Assembly: GCA_016929905.1 (NCBI GenBank)
Contig: JAFGHX010000243.1
Coordinates: 1 to 64,000 of the forward strand
DNA from: Kiritimatiellia bacterium
GTDB taxonomy: Bacteria > Verrucomicrobiota > Kiritimatiellia > JAFGHX01
Direction of reading: 5' to 3'
Length of the DNA stretch: 64,000 bases
Below, piece after piece: positions 60,072-64,000 of the stretch. Position numbers and translations under genes: made by a program. The stretch's first letter is position 1. Every line of letters begins with the position of its first letter. Under the pieces are notes generated by a model. It made no database searches. It had not been told where the DNA came from and saw only the letters and a program-made list of their open reading frames with translations.

Positions 60072-63000
60072 ATGCGTATGACGTTGTGGATGGCACGGCT
60101 CATCGGACTGCCGGCGCTGCTGTTGGCCGGCGCCGTGCGCGCGGAGCTCGTCGATACGGGGGCAACGGTCGAAACCGAGCCCGTCCCGCACGCCGGCGAT
60201 GCGGCCGACGACCCGTGCGTGTGGATCCACCCCACCAACGCCGCGCTGAGCCTGATCATCGGGACCGACAAGTCACCCGAAGGCGGGCTCGTGCTGTACA
60301 ACCTGGACGGCTCCGAGCACGCGCAGTACCTTTACCCCGGCACCGTGGACAAGACCATCAACAACGTGGACGTCTGCCACGGGTTCCCGCTCGGCGGCGA
60401 GCGGGTCGACCTGGTCCTGGGCACGCTGCGCTGCGAGACCAACGTGCCCATCTGGCAGGTGGTGCCGACAACACGCACGCTGACGAATATCGCCGCACGC
60501 ACCATTCAGCTCGGCGGCGGCGGCTCCGATATGGATACCCTGTACGGGATCTGCACCTACCGCAGCCCGGTGAGCGACGCCTTCTACTTCTTCGTCAGCG
60601 ACAAGGACGGCGACATGGAGCAGTGGGAACTGCTCGACGACGGAAACGGCAAGGTCGATGCCGCGCGGGTCCGCGCCTGGAGCGTCGGGAGCATGGTGGA
60701 AGGGCTCGTCGCCGACCACGAGCGCGCCTGGCTGTACGTCGGCGAAGAAGACGTCGGCATCTGGCGCTACGGGGCGGAGCCGGGCGACGGGACGAACCGT
60801 GTGCTGGTCGACTCCGCCTCCGACGGCCATCTGGCCGCCGACATTGAGGGGCTGGCCTTGTATTACGCCCCGAACGGAAAAGGCTATCTGCTCGCCTCGA
60901 GCCAGGGCGAAGACGTGCCGGCCACCAACACCTACTACGAGACCTATGCCGTCTACGAGCGCGAACCGCCCAACACCTACGTGAAGAGCTTCCGGATCGT
61001 CGAGACCAACGGCGTGGACGGCACGTCCCAGACGGACGGGATCGACGTCTGCAACGCGGCCCTGGGCACCGGCTTTGCGTGGGGCGTGTTCATCGCTCAG
61101 GATAACGACAACCCCGGCGCCAACCAGAACTTCAAGCTGGTGCCGTGGGAGGCGATTGCGCGCGCCGGCACGGCCGGACTGCGCGTGGATACCGGCTGGA
61201 ACCCGCGCACGGCGCTGGGCAGCAATGCCGTGACCGTCGCCTTCGCGCCGAGCGCTCGGGTGCGGCATGCCGAGCCCGACCTCAGCATCACCAGCCTCGT
61301 CGCCGCCACCAACGCCGGCCATTCCGAGTGCGTCTTCATGCCGTCGACCGGCGAACTGCTCGGCGTCGACAACCACGACCGGAAGACGATCGACGTCTTC
61401 GGTGCGGACGGCACCTACCTGCGCACCATGCCCACCGTCGGGTTCCCGGATATGGAAGGGCTCACCCACCTGCACGGCGATACGTTCGCGGCCGTGGATG
61501 AGGCCGACCAGGACATTACCTTCCTCACGATTACCGCCGGCACGACCAACGTGGACAAGTCTGCCGGCATCTCGTTCGCGCTCGACCTGCCCGGCGGCGC
61601 GAACGACATCGAAGGGATCAGCTACGACCCGGACAATGACTGGTTCTATCTCGCCAAGGAAACGCCCACGACCGTCTACAAAGTGGAGTGCGCCGGCACC
61701 ACGGCGGTCGGGACCGTCTTGTTCGACGCCTCGGACGGGATCGGCGGGCTGTGCCAGGACTTCCTCGACGTCCTGTACGACAGCCGCACCCGGCACCTGT
61801 TCTTCCTCAGCGACCTGAGCGAACGGGTCGTGGAGACCGACCTCTCAGGCCGCGTCCTGTCCTTCCATCCCATCGACGGCTCGCTGCCCGAAGGCATCTG
61901 CTTCAGCGCCGACCGCTCGCACCTGTACCTCATCGTCCAGGGCGGGAACGGGGCGCTGTATCGTTACGCGCTCGATTGGGAGACGCCGGGCGCGGACGAG
62001 ACGGACACGTCCGCCGGGCTCGAGGTCCTGCTCTCCGCGGCCTCGCTGCAGACTGTCACCGTCGACTACGCCGTGTCGGGCGGAACCGCCGCCGGCGGCG
62101 CCGACTACGCGCTCGCACCCGGCACGCTCGTCTTCGCGCCGGGCGAGACCCACAAGACGATTCCCGCTACCCTCATCGACGACGTGCTCGCGGAAACAAA
62201 CGAGACGATCATCGTCACACTCGGCAACGCGGGCAACGCCCTGCTGCCTGCCGACCCGGCCACGACCTGCGTCATAAGAGACAACGACCGCGCGTTCACC
62301 GCCTACAACGATCTGGGCTGGGCGCCCAGCCAGACAAGCGCGAACATCACCACCTGGACGACCACCAACGGGTACCCGGCCGGCGTCCACCAGGGCCGGC
62401 TCATCGATTACGCGACCGGCGACGAACTGGCGGTGACCCTGACGGTCATGGGCGCCAGCGGCGTCGGGACCAACCAGGGCGCGCACCCCGCCGCCGGGAC
62501 CGACGCCTATGCCGTTTTCGACGGGAAGCTCGATGCGCTCGGCGCCATCTCCTACGGAGACACCGATTCGGACGACCTCGTGCTGACACTCGCCGGGCTG
62601 AACCCCGAATTGCGGTATGAGCTGGCGCTGTACGGCGACCGGAACGACGCCGGCTATGTGGGGACCGCCTCCCGCTACCACTACGGCACGCTGTCCGGCG
62701 TGTTCAGCTTCGTCAATGCCAGCAGTTCAGGCGCAACGATTCTGACCAACAGCGTCGCCGACGATACCGCCTTCTACAACGCGGGCTACAACAACCAGGC
62801 CGATACCGGCTACATCACGCGCTTCACGCACATCGACCCGGGCTCGGACGGAACCGCCGTCCTCACGCTCGACCGCGACACGACGCTGAAGTACTACACC
62901 TATGCCAACGCGCTGATGGTGAAAGGCTCGTTCGCGGCGCAGACGCCCCCGCCGCCGCTGGCGCCGCCGGCGGCCTGGGCGTCCTATTACCTTGGCGTGC

Positions 63001-63344
63001 CCGACCCGCCGCCCAACGAGGACCCGGACGCCGACGGGTTGACCACGATCGAGGAATACATCTGCGGGACCCACCCGTCGAATGCCCCCAGCACCTTCGC
63101 GGTGGACGGCAGCCTGACCAACGGGCAGGCGGTCGTCGTCTCGTTCGCGGCGCTGGAGGCGACGGGCACCGGCTACGCGGGGTTGAGCCGGCGCTACACG
63201 CTCGAGCAACGCAACGCCATGGAAACGGGTGCCTGGAGCGTGGTGGCCGGCTACGCCGGCATCCCGGGCACCAACCAGACGGTGACCTACCTCAGTTCCA
63301 ATGCCGTGCCCGCTTTCTTCCGCGCCAAAGTCTGGCTGGAGTAA
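60072..63344 (+). CDS. secreted phytase-domain protein with SdiA-regulated and Calx-beta domains
   Basis: A 1090-residue exported protein. After a signal peptide (MRMTLWMARLIGLPALLLAG), residues about 28-385 match beta-propeller phytases (DDPCVWIHPTNAALSLIIGT, VDVCHGFPLGGERVDLV, VSDKDGDMEQWEL, ADIEGLALYYAPNGKGYLLA). Residues about 400-650 form a second propeller of the SdiA-regulated/esterase-like type (SECVFMPSTGELLGVDNHDR, DIEGISYDPDNDWFYLAKET). A Calx-beta domain (about 655-735) and a C-terminal beta-rich region with one DPDADGLTTIEEY calcium loop follow. It would release phosphate from phytate or related esters. GGAGG precedes the ATG. Confidence 0.85.
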   Translation: MRMTLWMARLIGLPALLLAGAVRAELVDTGATVETEPVPHAGDAADDPCVWIHPTNAALSLIIGTDKSPEGGLVLYNLDGSEHAQYLYPGTVDKTINNVDVCHGFPLGGERVDLVLGTLRCETNVPIWQVVPTTRTLTNIAARTIQLGGGGSDMDTLYGICTYRSPVSDAFYFFVSDKDGDMEQWELLDDGNGKVDAARVRAWSVGSMVEGLVADHERAWLYVGEEDVGIWRYGAEPGDGTNRVLVDSASDGHLAADIEGLALYYAPNGKGYLLASSQGEDVPATNTYYETYAVYEREPPNTYVKSFRIVETNGVDGTSQTDGIDVCNAALGTGFAWGVFIAQDNDNPGANQNFKLVPWEAIARAGTAGLRVDTGWNPRTALGSNAVTVAFAPSARVRHAEPDLSITSLVAATNAGHSECVFMPSTGELLGVDNHDRKTIDVFGADGTYLRTMPTVGFPDMEGLTHLHGDTFAAVDEADQDITFLTITAGTTNVDKSAGISFALDLPGGANDIEGISYDPDNDWFYLAKETPTTVYKVECAGTTAVGTVLFDASDGIGGLCQDFLDVLYDSRTRHLFFLSDLSERVVETDLSGRVLSFHPIDGSLPEGICFSADRSHLYLIVQGGNGALYRYALDWETPGADETDTSAGLEVLLSAASLQTVTVDYAVSGGTAAGGADYALAPGTLVFAPGETHKTIPATLIDDVLAETNETIIVTLGNAGNALLPADPATTCVIRDNDRAFTAYNDLGWAPSQTSANITTWTTTNGYPAGVHQGRLIDYATGDELAVTLTVMGASGVGTNQGAHPAAGTDAYAVFDGKLDALGAISYGDTDSDDLVLTLAGLNPELRYELALYGDRNDAGYVGTASRYHYGTLSGVFSFVNASSSGATILTNSVADDTAFYNAGYNNQADTGYITRFTHIDPGSDGTAVLTLDRDTTLKYYTYANALMVKGSFAAQTPPPPLAPPAAWASYYLGVPDPPPNEDPDADGLTTIEEYICGTHPSNAPSTFAVDGSLTNGQAVVVSFAALEATGTGYAGLSRRYTLEQRNAMETGAWSVVAGYAGIPGTNQTVTYLSSNAVPAFFRAKVWLE

Positions 63345-63472
63345 CCCGCCCGTTCCCCGCACCCGGGGAGCCGATTGCGCTGCAAAGGCTCGGCGGCCAG
63401 CCGCCGAGCCGCCCCCGCCAGAACGTACACCGTGTCGAGCACCTTGTCGAAGCGAACAGCGGACAGGATAAC

Positions 63473-63502
63473 CGCGAAAGGGCGCAAAAGACGCAAAAGG
63501 GG
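63473..63502. repeat. 10-bp array, unit GCAAAAGRCG
   Basis: GCGAAAGGGC, GCAAAAGACG, CAAAAGGGGC: close to the array at 7195-7224. It lies upstream of the promoter of the last gene. Confidence 0.6.
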
Positions 63503-63519
63503 CACCCGGGAGAAGGCTG

Positions 63520-63547
63520 TTGACGTGTCAACGTGCGCGGCTATACT
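63520..63547 (+). promoter_or_regulatory. sigma70-type promoter of the PQQ-propeller gene
   Basis: TTGACG, 16-bp spacer, TATACT. The -35 is part of the near-palindrome TTGACGTGTCAA (63520-63531), which might be an operator. Confidence 0.65.
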
Positions 63548-63573
63548 CCAGCGTGCGAGGGGGGGGAACAGTG

Positions 63574-64000
63574 ATGCCGTGGATTGTTGGGGGAAAAATG
63601 CGCGGCCGAGTCGTGACGGCCGCGCTGGTGGCGTTGTCGGTCCTGGCGGTGCCGGCGGACCTGCCGGCGACCGATGCACCGCAATGGCCGCAGTGGCGCG
63701 GACCGGACCGCGACATGCGTTCGAAGGAGACCGGTCTGCTCAAGCGCTGGCCCGAGGGCGGGCCGAAGCTGTTGTGGAGCCTGGACGGGTTGGGTATCGG
63801 ATTCGGGACCGTCTCGATCGCGGAGGGGACGCTCTACGTCGTGGGCACGACGGGCGGCGACGAGACCCTGTTCGCGTGCGACCTGAACGGCACCCTGAAG
63901 TGGAAACGGGACTACGGGCCATACTGGAAGGAGCCGCACCCGGGCGCGCGAACGACGCCGACGGTCGACGGCGGCAATGTCTACGTGATCAGCGGCACCG
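63574..64000 (+). CDS. PQQ-binding-like beta-propeller protein, N-terminal part (cut by window edge)
   Basis: The first 142 codons of an exported protein. A leader (GKMRGRVVTAALVALSVLAV, then VPADLPATDA) precedes PQWPQWRGPDRDMRSKETGL, the start of outer-membrane-assembly-like PQQ propellers common in Planctomycetes and Verrucomicrobia; the blade motifs GTLYVVGTTGGDETLFACDL and LKWKRDYGPYWKEPHPGART follow. The family binds or resembles quinoprotein propellers but often lacks enzyme activity. GGGGGGG stands 7 bases before the ATG; 63598 is an alternative start. The 3' end lies outside the window. Confidence 0.85.
   Translation, partial: MPWIVGGKMRGRVVTAALVALSVLAVPADLPATDAPQWPQWRGPDRDMRSKETGLLKRWPEGGPKLLWSLDGLGIGFGTVSIAEGTLYVVGTTGGDETLFACDLNGTLKWKRDYGPYWKEPHPGARTTPTVDGGNVYVISGT

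Overview
The window is high-GC bacterial DNA, densely coded, with no rRNA or tRNA gene that I could find. Its gene content points to the PVC group, most likely a Kiritimatiellota or Verrucomicrobia-like Gram-negative: an ECF sigma factor next to a FecR/LamG anti-sigma protein, FG-GAP proteins, a Tat-type sulfatase, choice-of-anchor-D and thrombospondin-3 secreted giants, a PilM-PilN fusion and a secretin. This placement is inference from family content, not from a marker tree. Layout: 0.2-2.4 kb sigma/anti-sigma pair; 2.7-8.0 kb two FG-GAP beta-propeller proteins without signal peptides and two SDR oxidoreductases; 8.6-10.5 kb a BrnT-BrnA toxin-antitoxin pair and a NYN-domain RNase-like protein; 10.7-12.2 kb a sulfatase; 12.3-23.3 kb a surface-polysaccharide cluster of glycosyltransferases and a sugar-nucleotide epimerase, with translationally coupled genes; 23.4-30.7 kb a compact type II secretion/type IV pilus-like operon (secretin, PilM-PilN fusion, PilO/GspM-like, GspC/PilP-like, GspE ATPase, zinc ribbon); 30.9-32.3 kb an outer-membrane barrel and a lipoprotein; 32.4-39.2 kb alaS, recA, cinA, galE and a secreted protein; 39.4-41.3 kb a GspC/PilP-like protein and a Ser/Thr kinase; 41.4-45.7 kb a phosphoesterase, ispD, yebC and an EF-G paralogue; 46.3-51.2 kb rlmN, an MFS transporter and a TrkA/TrkH potassium system; 51.4-64.0 kb a 2.8-thousand-residue subtilase, a phytase-domain giant and the start of a PQQ-propeller protein. 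The cluster suggests a cell that builds a surface glycan and exports large modular enzymes through a secretin. The most unusual feature is in the gaps. Almost every longer intergenic region carries a short-period tandem array (7, 8, 10, 12 or 39 bp), often as two inverted arms around a short centre. The unit sequence differs from locus to locus, while one 12-bp family (AACTTRCTCGAG) recurs at six places. Several arrays run into the 3' ends of genes. Separately, good sigma70-type promoters (TTGACT-like, 17-bp spacer) can be read, and several sit so close to the start codon that the transcripts would be leaderless or nearly so.
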